Assembly (NCBI RefSeq): GCF_954871325.1
Contig: NC_088777.1
Coordinates: forward strand, 35,999,366 to 36,063,365
Length of the DNA: 64,000 bases
Direction: 5' to 3'
Origin: Gordionus sp. m RMFG-2023
Taxonomy: Eukaryota > Nematomorpha > Gordioida > Chordodea > Parachordodidae
Below are positions 36,421 to 51,300 of the stretch, piece by piece. The first letter of the stretch is position 1, and every line of letters starts with the position of its first letter. Position numbers and translations under genes: made by a program. The notes beneath the pieces were generated by a model that saw nothing but the letters and a program-made list of their open reading frames with translations, searched no databases and was not told the DNA's origin.

Positions 36421-36992
36421 GCATTTATTTTGGCATAGTATCTACGGACCTGTTTAGAATATGTATAGGTATCGATACATTTTAAAATTATCTTTAATGA
36501 ATATGATTATTTCAAAATTTAATTTTAAAAAATCATGCAATTATTTCAAAATTTAATTTTAAAAAATCATGTAATTATTTCTTTATTTTGATATGTATCT
36601 AATATGTTTGGCAATGTCTAAAATCAAGGTCATGAAGTGAATTCGTACTGAACGACCGCAAAAATAAATCCAACTTAGTGCCTTGCGGCGCTTAATCAGA
36701 AATCTTTTGTCAGATTGATCCCAAAATTTATTTTAAAATATCAGTCGAAAATTTATTTTTATAAATATGTCCCAATCTAATCCGAATTTTTTCTTTTTAT
36801 TAATTAGGAATACAGTATTAAACTTAGGAAAAATTATAAGTATTGAATAATAAACAATTTGTAGTAATTTGATATGAATATTAAAAAATTACTAGATTAA
36901 ATTTTGTCGAGATAAAAAATAAATTTTAAAATAAAAATGTCTCTCTGAGTCCAACCAAAAGTGTTAGGGTGGATAGGACTCGAATTAATAGT
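36421..36992. other. Intergenic AT-rich DNA with a 2-copy tandem repeat
   Basis: At about 36505-36580 a unit of about 37 bp (ATTATTTCAAAATTTAATTT...) occurs twice in tandem. Confidence 0.5.
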
Positions 36993-37300
36993 CCTGCAAA
37001 TCTGCTAAATATTTTAGGCCAAGCTCGGGTCTTAAATTTTTTTTAAAACTCGGACTAGACCAGGCTCGGGCCTAAAAATATATATAAAAAATAATGTACA
37101 CATGTTCTCTAGTTTTATCAAAATAAAATGATAATTAGATGTTAACTGTGATAAGAATAAAGCAGTTAGTGATTTATACTTTATATCCAAAAAATGCGTT
37201 TAATTTACATTTTAAATTAATAATTTAGATTTGGGCCAGACTTAAAATATAAATCTGGGCTAAGCCAAGTTAAGAATTTTGGGCCAGGCATAGGCAGAAG
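36993..37300. mobile_element. Decayed MITE of CAGAGACCTG/GGGCC family
   Basis: TCCTGCAAATCTGC at the left, then GGCCAAGCTCGGGTC, GACCAGGCTCGGGCC, TTTGGGCCAGAC and TTGGGCCAGGC in symmetric arrangement. Ends are worn. Confidence 0.45.
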
Positions 37301-39176
37301 AAAAAATTTGAAATTTTAAGGAGGATCAGTTTATGCAAAGTTCTAATTTAAATTAAAAATCAAATTAATAACTCATCAAAAACTTTTACATTTTCATGTT
37401 TTATAAATCACCTTTTTTGAAAAAGTAATTTTCTATAAATATATTTATAAGGCTGTGCTGATTCCAATATTGATGCAAACCTGATCTGATAGATAACTAA
37501 GATTTAGATTAATTTTTATTTCCCATCTATTTTTGAACCAATTTGATAAAATAAATAATATTTTATATGCAAAAAATAAATTTTACATGCAAAAAATAAC
37601 TATGGGGCAAAACAAGAAACACTTTGAAATTTTCTGTTTTTTATGGTCATGAATGATTAATTGTATTTCAATATTACTCCCTAAAAGTTATATTTAAAAT
37701 ATTATAGATGATTGTATCTTCAAATATTTTTAAAGTGTTTTCTTGCTGGTAAAACTAATATAAAATTTTAAGCTACTTTTATTTTAAAATAAATCAACAT
37801 TTTTTAAAACAGTATAATTAAGATAAATTGAAATTTAGTTCCTTTCATTCATTTATTATTATTAGGAAATTCTAAACAAAATAAAAAATATTTAAATATA
37901 TATATAATCATAAAAAATAATATTAGATTGTATTGATCTGATATTTTTGAAAATAGCCTGAGTGTTGATCTATAAAATGGAATAGGAGGAATATTTTTAC
38001 AATGGCTTTATATAAATACTAAAAAGTTATCACTTAGAGAATGTTTTCTGATCATGATCAAACTTTGGATGAGTTACCAGTTAAAATAGATTATATTCAC
38101 AATTTATAAAAATAAAATATATCTTATATATAAAAATTTAATCTATAAATAATAATTTAATCTGATTTTAAGATAAACTTTATATAAATTCAAAGGCTTA
38201 CTCATAAAAATTAATTCAATAGTTCTCAAAATAAATAAATAGAATAAAATTAATGTGTTTAAAAATTTAAAAAGTTTCATACTATTTATATTAAGCATCT
38301 ATGTAACAATTCAATTGTATGAAAATTTGCCTTAAATTATATAGTATTACCTATAACTTATAGTTCATTGTCTAGTTAAAATGAAAAATGTGCTAAGTGA
38401 TAACCAAAGATAATATTATGCATATTAAATTTTGTGGGTTCAGCTAGATAATTAATTATGCAGATATAGCTAACAGAAATTCCAGTATTTTATATTAAAA
38501 AAAATATCGAAAGAAGTTTTTATGTTATACATTAGTTTAGGATTCTTTTAAGAGATTAATTATAAGGTATTTCAATAAATATAGAATATCTGTTTTATAT
38601 CTTAAATATATTAGAAGCTTAGTTTTAAATAAATTTAAACATACATAATTGTAATATATTTTTAAAATACACTTTCTATTTCTCATATTCAAATTAATAT
38701 GTTAAAGATTTTATAATAACTTTGAAATTTCAGAGCATAAAAATTTAGTTTTCGGCAGAGATTGCATTTTTCATAAATCACATGTTATGTGCATCTTTTA
38801 AATCCTCGAAATACACATATGCAAGTAAATTGGATATAAATAAATGTAACAAAATTGCAAATATAAAGAAAAACAAAAGCATATAATGCGAATCCATGAT
38901 ACATTGTTTGTAATACTTAATGGTTTGAGCGAATATATAAAAAGGACATAATATAGTATAAAGTGAAATGCTAAATATCGTCTATAAGGTGTGCATATTT
39001 AATTAATTATTCTATCATTTCTAGATTGAATTTAAATCCCTATAATATAATTAAAATATTTGTAAAAAATTAAATATAAGTTTTTATATAAAATTCAGTG
39101 ATGCCTTTAGTTATAAATGAACCAAAAAACTGGTTATAAAAATGTTTTTAAGGAAAAGGAAACAAATCTTAAATAT
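37301..39176. other. Between KCTD and DMGDH genes
   Basis: GGCTGTGCTGATTCC at 37452 resembles the left end of the 13464 hAT family, without a right partner. The remainder is AT-rich and featureless. Confidence 0.4.
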
Positions 39177-39341
39177 TTAATTACCATTTGAATTTGGTTC
39201 AGAGTTCATATTTATTTTGGTGTGATTATGTTTGAATTCAAAATCCTCATTTTCATATTTACCAATAGGACATTCACGGTAAACTACGCATAAATATTCG
39301 TTTGTCCCGTCGTAATTATAAGACGATCCCACACTTATCAG
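39177..39341 (-). CDS. KCTD5: KCTD5-like exon 5 with stop codon
   Basis: Encodes [20 protein letters not shown] and YRECPIG, then a divergent polar tail to TAA at 39177-39179. Acceptor TTAG. The tail lacks the KAKxLQ(E/Q)xGSR ending of other members. A GT six codons before the divergence could be a donor to a further exon, so the last 30 residues are less certain than the rest. Confidence 0.86.
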   Translation of the reverse strand: MISVGSSYNYDGTNEYLCVVYRECPIGKYENEDFEFKHNHTKINMNSEPNSNGN

Positions 39342-42300
39342 CTAAAAAATATTAACGTTTTTAAATAAAATTTTAAGATACAAATCATAATTAGTTATTT
39401 TGAAAAAAAATTTATGTCTAGCGTAATAAAGAGTAGTGAGTGTTATATTATAATTATTATTATCGAAATATTATAATATCCAAACTAAAGTTCTGTTAAA
39501 TATTTTACTACCTGATCCTACTCTTAGCCTTGTTGCAAATATTTTTGAGATTTATGTCTGGCCTCTGGCCCGAAATTGTGAAAAATTGTTTAGAGATAAC
39601 AAAGTAAAAAATATTTATTTTACCTTAATGTTATGAAAATTAAATATTCAGTAACTTTGATGATTTAATGATGTTCATCTATTATTTTATTTATTATAAA
39701 ATGAATAGTAAATAGGACCAATCCAAAATCTTTTTGATACATATGAAAAATTATCAAAGTTGAGCTTCAGTTCAAATGTATCCAAAATTATGGACTCTCT
39801 AAGTTGGTGGTGGGATACAAGTTTAAAATTTAAAAATATTCTTTCCCGGTAAAATGATAGTGGGCTCGTCATAATTTGAATGATGAACCTCACTTGATAT
39901 GTATATTTTCAAAATATTTAAGTAAGAAATATCATGGAGGATATAAGAAAGCTAAAAAATATTTCGTTTTTCATAATATTGGGGGAAAAAAATATAGAAT
40001 GCCCTAGTTCTCAAATAATTTTTTTTTGATAATAATTATAAACATTTTGCCATGCCGAAAACGATGTCGTTTATGGAAATCGCGTAGGCGCGCGCCATCG
40101 ATTTTCATATCAGCGGCCCATGGGATGGGCAAAATTATTTTAAAAATAATTTCCATATTTTATGCATTTTTATTTTGAAAATTGGTCATAATTATCATAT
40201 CAATCAGGATTTTGATGAATTCAATCAATCAATAATCTAATTCCAAAAGTTACCATTTTTACATATCTAAGTGTTTGATTAGGTGATATGAACACCACTC
40301 ATGCTTGGGTCATAGTTTACATTAGTGATCTGCATCAGGCCTAATTTTTTAAGCTCGGCCCGGCCCGAAATTATTTTTATAAAGTTTTCCTCGGCCCGAT
40401 TTTATTTAATAAACGATATATTATATATGGCGTCTATTTTCTATAAATATAATCACATATTTTTATTTTAAATAAAAAATTCAACATAAGATTGAAAAAT
40501 TTAAGATATATTTTAAAAAATTTCTAAGGCCCGACCCGACCCAGTAGATGACATTAAATACCTTTAGTTGAAAATCTTATCAAAAGAATATTTATTACTG
40601 CTCCAAGATATAAAACGGCATAAACTGAATTTGAGTTAGGGGCAGATTAAAGAAAAAGGTACAATAGATCTAACATCAGACATTCTAGATATGGATAACA
40701 CGATTCCACCCTAATATCAGTTTCAAATTATCGATTCCAATGATGATAATAACAATAATGCCACATATGAAAACGTTAAAAATAAATGTTCCAACCATGT
40801 GGAATAGTAACTTAATTATGGTTTAAAGCATATCTGGAGTAAATAAATATTTAATTAATAATGTTTTGAAAAGAATTGGGATATCTCACACTATAAATCA
40901 GATCTAGTAGAAGAACTATTAGCTTTTCTTTCAAAATTGAAAGAAATAGTTGAATTTTTATCAGCAGAAAAAGGACTACCTTTAACCTGGTATCATTTTT
41001 TAGATATGAAATTGAAACAAATTTAATAGTAAATGATAATGATAGCTCGGAATTCATTTCTCTAAAGGAAAATAAGCTAAAAAAATAGATTACGTTTTCT
41101 TTTGCGATCAGCAAGTTATACATTTAAATTTATTTTTATTTCAAAAATAATATGTCAAAAATAAAAAATTGTGTGAATGTATATGATAGAATAAAATTAC
41201 TCAGAGTGGAAATTTATTGTAAAACATCTTAAACGTATAGAGTATTATGATATTAAGGTAGTAAATATAGCAATAAGATAAAATATTAAATTCAAATTAT
41301 TTGATAAAATTAGAAACTTAATATTCAACAAGTACAAATTATGATTCCACTTTAAGTGATTTAGAGAATGACATATTCTTCAAGGAAAACGCCATTCACA
41401 AGTATGGATGTTTTAAATTTCTGTAGAGAAAAGAGGATCGATATTCATAATCATTACATGCTAGAAAAAATTCTCTGGTTTCCGGCAACTAGCACACTTA
41501 GGGAAAGAGTCAAGGAGATCATTATTATGTCCGGAAAATTTTAATAAAATCATTTTTATAAATGACAATTATAAAATTGATTTTGAATTTATATTTTTCT
41601 CTTCAATAAAAATCTAATAATTTAATTTTTCTTAAAAAAAATTTTATAAAAAATTTATAACGATGCACCGATTTATGACGCCTATGTTGACAGAGGCTAA
41701 AAACAGGCGCGCCGCCGACTCCCGATTAGATTTTCGAAACTCACTCTGGCCGCTGATAGTTTCGTCGGCGTACAGGTCTAATTATAAATAACGGCGAATA
41801 ATTGACCCAGTACTTTTTAAAAAAATTCTTAGTCTTTTTTTAATTTTTACCAGTAAATTTAATTAGTAATAAAATAGAATATCAGTATTAAATATAAAAT
41901 AGGCTGTATTTTAGAGTTAAAAAATCTGATCATTAAAATATAATTTTCTCAGCAAAAAAATCTTTATAACTAATAATGAAATTATCTAGTAATAAGTCAT
42001 TCAGTGTCAAAAAACACCCTTTCGCAAATCCCTCACACTGATTGCTTAAAGGATTAGATATATGTCTCTGTATAGGGTAAAAAAAAAATAATCAAAAAAT
42101 CAACCTATTGGGCAAGGTTTAAAGGTTAGAAAGATATTTATCTGAACTGTAAATGTCTAGGAAAAATGTAGGTTATGCAGGTAAAAATTATTTTTATTTA
42201 TATTTGAGTTTCATTTTTTTATTATAAACGAGTTTAAATTTAATACTAAATATGTTTAATAATAAAGCAATATATTTTAATAATTATATTTTATTTAGTC

Positions 42301-45300
42301 AAATAATAGATGCCATAAACCTTTTAGTGTAATCTTATAAACACCCACCTCCCAAATATTAGAATTAATTTCAGAATTTTTCAGGAGTTTATATGTCTAT
42401 AAAAACATGTTTGGAGTAATTTCAACTTTATAATACTTAATACGCAAGGTGGCGTTTGTTATTTAATATTATAAATATCGAGACCTGCAGGCCCGGCCCT
42501 AAGTCCGGCCCGTATTTTAAATTTTTAAAATATACCCGGGCCGGGTCTAAAAAACACCCGGGGCGGGCCGTATTTTTTTAAAAAATTTATACAACATGAA
42601 TTATTATATTCGTAAATTAGATATAGTAATAATGATTAAATATAGTTATGATTAATATAATGTTTGGAGTTAACACTAGCTAACACTCATAGTATCTATT
42701 ATTACATAAAATTATAGTTTTCCTGCCATGGAATAAATACGCAAAGGATTAAACATTATTATATAATATATGTTATATTTTTTATTAATTAAAATATCAG
42801 TTTTATTTTTTTTATAAATACAATTAATATAGTATATTCTCAAAATATTATTTACACAAATTTTTTATAATATCAATTTGTAATATACTAAATATCTGTT
42901 TAGAATAAAAAAATAAATAAAATATGATAGTTGTTAAACGGCTCGTTTTGAGCCGATTTTTAAAAACGGCTAAGGCTGCATTCATAGTGGAGACGGATCC
43001 GTTTTTACATCCGTTCCGTCAAAAGTCAAACTCATTAAAAATGATATAAATGTTCATAGACTATAAAAAAATTGTAAGTAACGTTATAACACTCTATAAG
43101 ATTTGCCGGATCAAAAAGTCAAAATGTTTTGACTTCAAAATTTGCCGGATCCGTTTTTAAGACGGAAGGTATCGGAACGGACGCACTATGAACATATATA
43201 TCATTTTTAATGAGATTGACTTTTGACGGAACGGATGTAAAAATCGGATCCGTCTCCAATATGAATGCAGCCTAACTCAGTTTTTTATCCAGAAAAATAG
43301 TATGCAAGCCTGAAAATCTTGCTCATAGAGGGAGCAAAGGTCTAGACATTTAGTATCGAAATTTCGAGGCTTAGTCAGTGTTTTTCTGGCGAAAATATTG
43401 AGTTAGCCGTTTTTAAAAATCGGATCAAAACAAGCCGTTTAACAACATTAGCTAATATGCTTGCTTATTAAATGATAATACTCGCCGAAAAATATGATAA
43501 AATATCAAATAGGTCAATTTTTAATATACCAGGTCGAATATAATTGTAAAAAATTCATAGCCGGGCCTAAAAAAAATTTTTAAAAAAATCCGGGCCGGCC
43601 CAAATTTTTTTTTTAAATATCCGGGCTGGGCCGTAAAAAATTTTTGAAAAAAATTTCCGGGCCGGATCGATTTTTTTTAAATCCGGGCCGGGCCGTGCAA
43701 ATGGTACCTCTGCAGGTCTCTGATAAATATAATATTCCAAGCTAATAAATTTTTGGACAACTTTAAAAAATTAGACGTTTTAATGGTAATAATTAAAATT
43801 TTTATTTTCATATCAAACAGAAAAATTAATTTAATTTATGAACTCATTTTGCTAGTAATACAATTAAAATAATTGAGGAAAATATATATATATTGGCAAA
43901 TATTAAAATGAAAAAATGAATATTTACTTAAATTTCATACCCAGCCTTAACCTTAAGATACTGACATTATTTAATTTATACTGGTAAAATTAATAACATA
44001 CTAAGACCGTGTCCTAGGTGGGTCTAATACTCAAAAGCCAAAAAAAGCAAAAGATAACATTTAAAAAAAACGAAAAAGCATAACCAAAAGAACGAGAATA
44101 AAATACGAAAAATAACAATGCCACCAAATATATAAATAAACCCGAATAGGATGTTCTCGATCAAATACTCTCTAGCCTATACTAAAAAGCAATTAAGTAT
44201 CTAAATTAAGCAGACCTAGAGCACGTCCAACAATTTTTTTTATTATAAGGAAAAAATATTTTTTTTAAATGCAAGGTTTCGAAGAAAATATTGGAGAAAT
44301 AAATAACAATATTTTATACCTATCTGCCTATAAATATATGAAATCACAATTTTTATAGAATTCATAAAGAATATAAATTATTGTAATTTTATAAGCAGAA
44401 AATGATAACATAACTAAAAGCAGGTAACAAAAATTATATGAAGTGGAAACCCTATATATTTTATATAAATAATTTATAATATGAAAATAATCTTTTATAA
44501 TATATGTAATATAATGAGTATTATTATAACTTGTTTAAACTTCCAACCATCAGAGAGAGAGGAAATAGTATGAGTTAATTCATCCTCTTGACAATGTATC
44601 ACTCTATATACGTGTTTAACGTTATTCTTTATTTTTAAAATATGATTTAAATTTGATATAAAAATAATCGCTAAAAACATAAAACTATAACGACTTATTA
44701 AATCATCATGTCAGACTATTATATCTGCACGTTATTTTTTATTATATATAAGAGATCTAAAGACCTATACTGAAATCCATCTTAGTCATAATAGTATAAT
44801 CTAAAAAATCCAAGCTGGCCTGGGTCTAAATAAAAATTATAAACATAAGCTAGGCCTAAAAACAATACATAAATCGGGGCAAGGGTGCAATCATTAAAAA
44901 GAAATTTAAATTATATCAAATAGTGTTGGCATAATTAAATCAAATTGATTTTTAAACAGCGATTTATATCAATGATTTATTGAACAAATAATGTTTAGCT
45001 TTTGTTTTCAAATAAATCATTTTACTATATTTTGAACAATGAATTTTGATAAAATCGCTAAATTTTATTATGTTATTGCTGAATTAATTTTTGAACAGGG
45101 CATAAATTTGAAGATTTTTTATATCTCCTTAAATTTTAACAATAAAAATGATTCTTATAGAAATTAAGTTAAATATTGATTCAATATTTTGTTGGAACTA
45201 TAATAATTTATTTCAGGTGCAGTAAAAAAATGTTATTTTAAAAAAAGAATAAAATATGTTTACCATTAAAATTTAATTATAAATATGCAACTATTAAATA

Positions 45301-48300
45301 ATGACAAACATGATAAAACACTTTTTAGCTAATTCAATCTTGTTAATTGAAGAATCATTAATTTATAATCAGGTAAGAACACTTAATAAAAAAAATGAAA
45401 ATACTGCAATTAATTATTTTCCTAAAATAAAATGTTTAAAATCAAATTAAAAATTATTTAAAATTTAAAAAAAATATATCTCATCTTATTTTAGTATCCA
45501 ACCGAAATCATAATCAATTTCCGGTTGATTTTTCATATAAATTTCAACAATACAACATTTAATCTTTGTAAAAAACGATATAGTTGCCGTAAAAAATAAT
45601 GAAGAGTTGCGTAGATCTCGATAATATTTCATCTGTTAATATCCTCAATAACTGTCACCATTAATCAACCAAAATATCAAGGCTGCTATTTCCATAATCT
45701 AAATCTTATTGCAACGAACGATACAAAAAAAAGCTGAAAATTTTTAAAAAAGGCTAGCATTTGCGGTTAACAAACAGAATATATATAGGATAAAATGATG
45801 GATATTCTTTTAGTAAAAATGGAGATGTATCTTATAGCTCCTAATAAGATTCATTAGAATTCTTATTACCAGATCAAACTATTGGATAATAAGATACTTA
45901 CGGAGGAAGTGTGTGATTAGATTAAATTTATGATGTTTAGACAAGAATTTGTTTATCAAAGAACATTTATTGGTAATGTACAGGGCAGTAATTAGAGGGG
46001 AGTATTTGGTGCCCCCTCCCAATGAACTTGAACCGAATTTATATTTATTTTTTAATGAATCAGAAGCAAACCGTTTTAAAAAAATGAGCTAGAAATATAT
46101 AACCGATTTATACAGTTTCATAAGGTTTTTAGTTTATAAATATTAGAATAATGTATTTTCATAATATATTTTTAGCATATTTATCTCTAGACATTATTTG
46201 CTTTTTAATTTGTTTTTTTTAAAATATTTATGTTTGAATAGAGTATAAATTTTCTTTTATAAAAATAAGCAATCCAGAATTTAAAAAATATCTCATGGGG
46301 AAAATATGAATAATCGTGATAGGGATCCTTTTTTGGAAAAAATAAGATCCTGGAACATAATAACTTCTTTTTTAAAAGATTTGATTCCTTTTTAGCCCAT
46401 TAATGGTCAAGATTCTTCTAGTGGATAAAAATGCTCAATTTTTTCAAATTATATTGATTAATGCTCAAATATGATATTCTAAAAAAATAATCCTAAATAG
46501 AAAATCTAGCCTGGTGCATATATGCACCGTTAACCATTAAGAGGTTAAAAAAGATAAAAATTATATAAAATACTATAAGATTAAAAAACAACAAATATCT
46601 TTATTCTTTTTTTTGTAATTTATAATAAAAACGAGAAAATGTTTATATATTATGAAAATCCTTGAAACATTTAATATGGAGTGCGATTTGACATGTTTGG
46701 CACATATATCTTGAGTGCGTATGGCAATATCTGCATCTTCGTCTTTTTCCATCTATAATTTTGAATAAATAATGTCCAGATGAATCAATAGGGTTTTCAC
46801 ACTGTAATGCAAACTGGCTGGCGTGACCTGTACTTGAATTTTTTTCAATTTTTACTGGCGTTCGAAGGAGGTAGTTAGTAACTCCTCGTCTAAATGCAAG
46901 CAAACTCTTCTTGTCATCTCGATTCACGAATTTCCAGATTTTCCATGAATTTACCAAAGCTGCATCAATAAAATTGGTGAATATTGGCCACCACCATTTT
47001 TTTCCTCTTATTTTTATTCTATATGTAGATATTAGATTATCACATAGATCAACTCCACCCATGTGTTTGTTATAAGCAGTTACCATATTTGGCTGAGGAA
47101 TTTTTATTTTAGAAGATATTTTCTTAGAATACCTTGAAATATTAGAAAGCAAAGAGATAGTGTGGCATGTCGATGCAACGGTCACCACCGAATTATCATT
47201 CAAACGAACTACAAATATTTCGTTTAATTTTTCAAACCTATAATCATAATATCCTCTTTCTTTTTTTGCTACAACCTTTATAGATTCAACTGGGCAATGC
47301 TCTATTCTATTGTCCCTCACAGTTCCAGTTGCAAAATATCCCATTTGTTTTAAGTATGACAAGAGTTTAAATGATGTAAAGAAATTATCAAAATATATTT
47401 TATGATAATTTGGTTTTTGCAATGCCTTTAATAATTTTATGATTACATTTCCACCTAATCCATATTCATATTTATTTTCGCTTTTTCCTTGATATATATC
47501 AAATGAGAATACGTAACCGTCGGAAGAAGCCAATATCCAAGACTTGTATCCGAATCTAATTGGTTTTCCTTTTATGAACATTTTGCAAGAATGTCTTCCT
47601 CGATATGGTATCATCTGTTCATCTATTGATAAATGATGTTTGAAAATTCCGAATTGCTGAAATTTATTATTCAATATATTAATGTAAGGCCTAACTTTAT
47701 AAAATCTATCATGTATATCTATTTTAGTATTGTCTGCCAAATGGATATTATATTTCAAATTTCGAAATTGTAATTGGGTCATTGTATCCCGGATTATTGG
47801 AATAGAAATATCGCTATCATTAGACCAGTACATTCTTTCTTGTGGGAGAGAATGATATCCAGTAAATAATAGAATTCCAATAAATCTCTGAATATATTGG
47901 ATGGTTATGCATATGTTAGGTCTATTCATTTGTTTAGAATAATTATTACTTTGTTCTACAATTAGGGAATATAAGTCTTGTTGAAAATTAAAGAAAATAT
48001 ATCTGATTGACTTTTACCATGTAAATCATTTTCAAGTTTTATTACATCTTCCTTTTCTCCATTGAAAGGGCTTGAAGAATATATTGCATCCGTTTTTCTC
48101 CATTTTAAATTGTGAGAAATTCGAGAATAGCTTCTTGTAGAATATGGTTCTGGAAGGTCGTCATCAACTGAATCTCCAATTCTACAGCTGTATCTGAAGG
48201 CAAAACTCCGACATTTGTTAAATCATTTTCATCGAAATCTTCTTCATCACTAACTGCAGAGGGGTTTGGCGGAATTATAACCATATCTCTTTCTTCAATT

Positions 48301-51300
48301 GGTTCCTCTTCAAAAAGTTGAGAAAGCGCTTGTTCAATTGTTGGAAAACGTTTCATTAAAAAAATTTATTAAAAATTAAATATCTAGACAAATTATTTTC
48401 GTAGAATCTTGATTTTTTTATTAGTCATCTATTATTTTGATAATTTTGATTGAATTGACAAAACAGGTGCATATTTTATATAAATAAAATTAAATCTTCA
48501 GAAAGGAAGAGGCTAAAAATAATTTTAAACTTTGAATATTTATGAACCTAATAATTTCATATAATTTGATCGGGATAAAAAATTATAATAGGAACATTAT
48601 ATTATTCGATTTAATCTCAGGGGGCTAAAAATTTTTTTTTAATTATTTTCAAAAGGTCTTTTTTTGGGTATAAAATTTTTTAAAAAAAAATCTTAGGGGG
48701 CTCGAGCCACCCACCCCTCCTCCCCCAACCCTTAGTGATGGTAATGGTTTTAAGTGTAATATAAAAAATTATAATTCATTATGTTAAATTTCATTTGTTT
48801 AAATTTTTTTAAATAATTTATACTGCTAGATGGTTAACGGTGCATATATGCACCAGTCAACTTTATGTGGTTACCTATTAAAATTTTAATTATTTAAAAA
48901 TTCAAAAATGATTGATAAATATTGATATATCTATAATATCTACACACTAGTTTTCATCGAAATAATTTTATAATATGCTTGTGAGATCACTTAGAAAATT
49001 TTGCATTTTAGACTTCATAAATTCGCAAAGTTTGAGGGTTTCTTAGGGACATAAAAAAATATTTTTTTCATATTTTTCTTTTCCAGTTTTGATTAACAAT
49101 GTCTAAACTATATAAAAATCTTTTTTATTATTTTTTAAAATAAAAACTACTATGTTAAATAAGGTATATAGGAGGTGGTGCATATATGCACCGTTAACCA
49201 GTAACGGGTTAAATGGATCGATTAACAAACCTATATTGGGTGAAATAACATTAATTTTAACAAAATGAGACATATATTTAAAAACTATTTAATATTCAAA
49301 ATTTATTAATTATTAAAACATAAATTAATGAGGATAATGAAAATAGAATTAAAAACAGTGACATTATTGGAGTGGCCTAAGCTTCAGGTTGAAAAAACCC
49401 CCCAATAAAAAATTGGTGATACCCTTGGTTAAAAACATGAATTACATAAAAAAAATAACTACTTGAATAGGCTTGTAATTACGTTCTTGTATCCTTAATT
49501 TTATTAATTTTACTAATTCTGTAATATTGTAGAATTCGGATTCTTCTAATACACCTAAAATAATGAATGAGTACTAAATTATAAAATGAAATATTAATTA
49601 ATATAAAGTATAGTTAATAGAAATGTACCATATCCCTGGTAAAGGTTAGGCCCGGATCTTCCCGCGTTGGATCCGGTTGGTTCATTTAAAAATATATATT
49701 AACGCATTTATTTTTAAAAAATGATAATTTATAAATCATAAATAATTTTGTTTAAAATATGTAAAATTAATAAACAAAGCAGTTTACAACACTAAAATAA
49801 TCTCTTGAAATATAAAATATTGGATACTGTTGATAAATTCAGTGGCATAGGCATAGGGGGGGGGGGGTTTAAATTTTATTTTAAAAAATTTTTTTTTTTT
49901 AAATTTTAATTTAATAAATTTTTAATAAACGCTTGATTTTTATGTTTTAAATTTATTATAAATAATAATAGATATACACATTTGATTATTTTTATATTTA
50001 TTAAATAAATTTTTTATTATTTTGCATTTCATAAACCTAGAGTAGTCTCTAGACAACAATCGATCAAATACATCTACGATTGAGGATTATTATAAAATAC
50101 ATTTTTATTCCCCTTATTGATACATTTTTATTTCAATTAAAAGAAAGATTTATTAGTCATAATCAGGGTTGGCATGTCGGTCAATTGACCGGTCAAATTC
50201 GGTCAATTGCCTGGTCAATTGACCGGAGGAATATTTGACTGGTCAAATACGGTCAAATACTCTAAAATATTAATGGCGAATAAATATTTTGATATAATTA
50301 ACTAGTATGCATTAAAAGCATGTTTATCAATCTTATTATTTTTTTGCCTAATCATTGCCGTTTCTCGCCTTCTTTATTTTTTTCAATTCATTTTTCTTAA
50401 AAAAAATAAAAATACCTGATTTATTATAATCATAATATAATTTTTTCATTCTTATTTTTTAATAAATTTAAATTTTATTTAATATTTAGCCGAGTATAAA
50501 TTATATAAATTCTCATTTGTTTTACTTACACTTGCTATATTTGGTTTTTAAAATTAATTTTCATTTTAATTGTTCTGGTCAGATTTACGGAATATTATTC
50601 AATTCTGGTAAAAAGTTTATTATATTATATTTATAATATTAAGAAATTATTGGAATAATTGGTCGATAATTATAAAATAGTTAAGATTGATTAACTTTAC
50701 AATAATCAAAATCATTTTTTGTTAAATTTTAATATATTAGGGATTATGGTCAAACCAAAGCATCATGTTTGGAAACATTTTCAAGAAGTACGCGATGGTA
50801 AATCAGTTAAAACGGTGTGCAAGTTTTGCAAGATGTCCTATATCACCCACGTTGATAGAATGGTCAAACATTTATTAAGCAGCTGTACTATGTGCCCTGT
50901 TATAATTAAGGAAAAATTTTATTCAAATTCCAAAATATCAACCCCTACAAAAAATATCACAAATGTAATTTGTAATACTTCTAAGTCTAACTCTAATGAA
51001 GAATTGGGTGAAATTAGTGAGAATGATTATCAAATGAACAATATTTTGTCTTGTGACTCAGGAGAATTTGATTCCCTTATTTCTAATCAATCTACAAGCA
51101 AGGCGATTAAATATAAATCTCAATCTTGTATAACCGGTTTCATAGATAGAATTAATCCCAAAGAAAAAAATGAGTTGGATCAATTGTTTGCAAAGGCTGT
51201 ATATGCGAGCAATTTACCTTTCCACATCACTGAAAATCCCTACATCCAAGAATTTTTTAAAAAAATACGTCCTATTTACACATTACCCAGGAGAAGGCAG

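Larger units (their letters stand above)
42479..43722. mobile_element. hAT MITE, outer member of a three-deep nest
   Basis: Ends CGAGACCTGCAGGCCCGG and reverse complement CAGAGACCTGCAGAGGTACC. Identical TSD ATAAATAT at 42471-42478 and 43723-43730. CCGGGCCGG repeats fill both subterminal parts. No coding sequence. Confidence 0.85.
46511..48856 (-). mobile_element. piggyBac element with palindromic ends
   Basis: Both ends carry CCTGGTGCATATATGCACCG in inverse orientation (46511 onward and ending 48856), extended by GTTAACCAT. The core GGTGCATATATGCACC is itself a palindrome. Flanks are CTAG and TCAA, which could be worn TTAA target copies. The transposase fills the interior on the minus strand. 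A third copy of the end motif is at 49177-49199. In KCTD intron 3. Confidence 0.72.

Noticed and set aside
37452-37980. Possible full hAT MITE starting GGCTGTGCTGATTCC
   Set aside because: No matching inverted right end or 8-bp duplication could be found, so it is only mentioned as a solo end.
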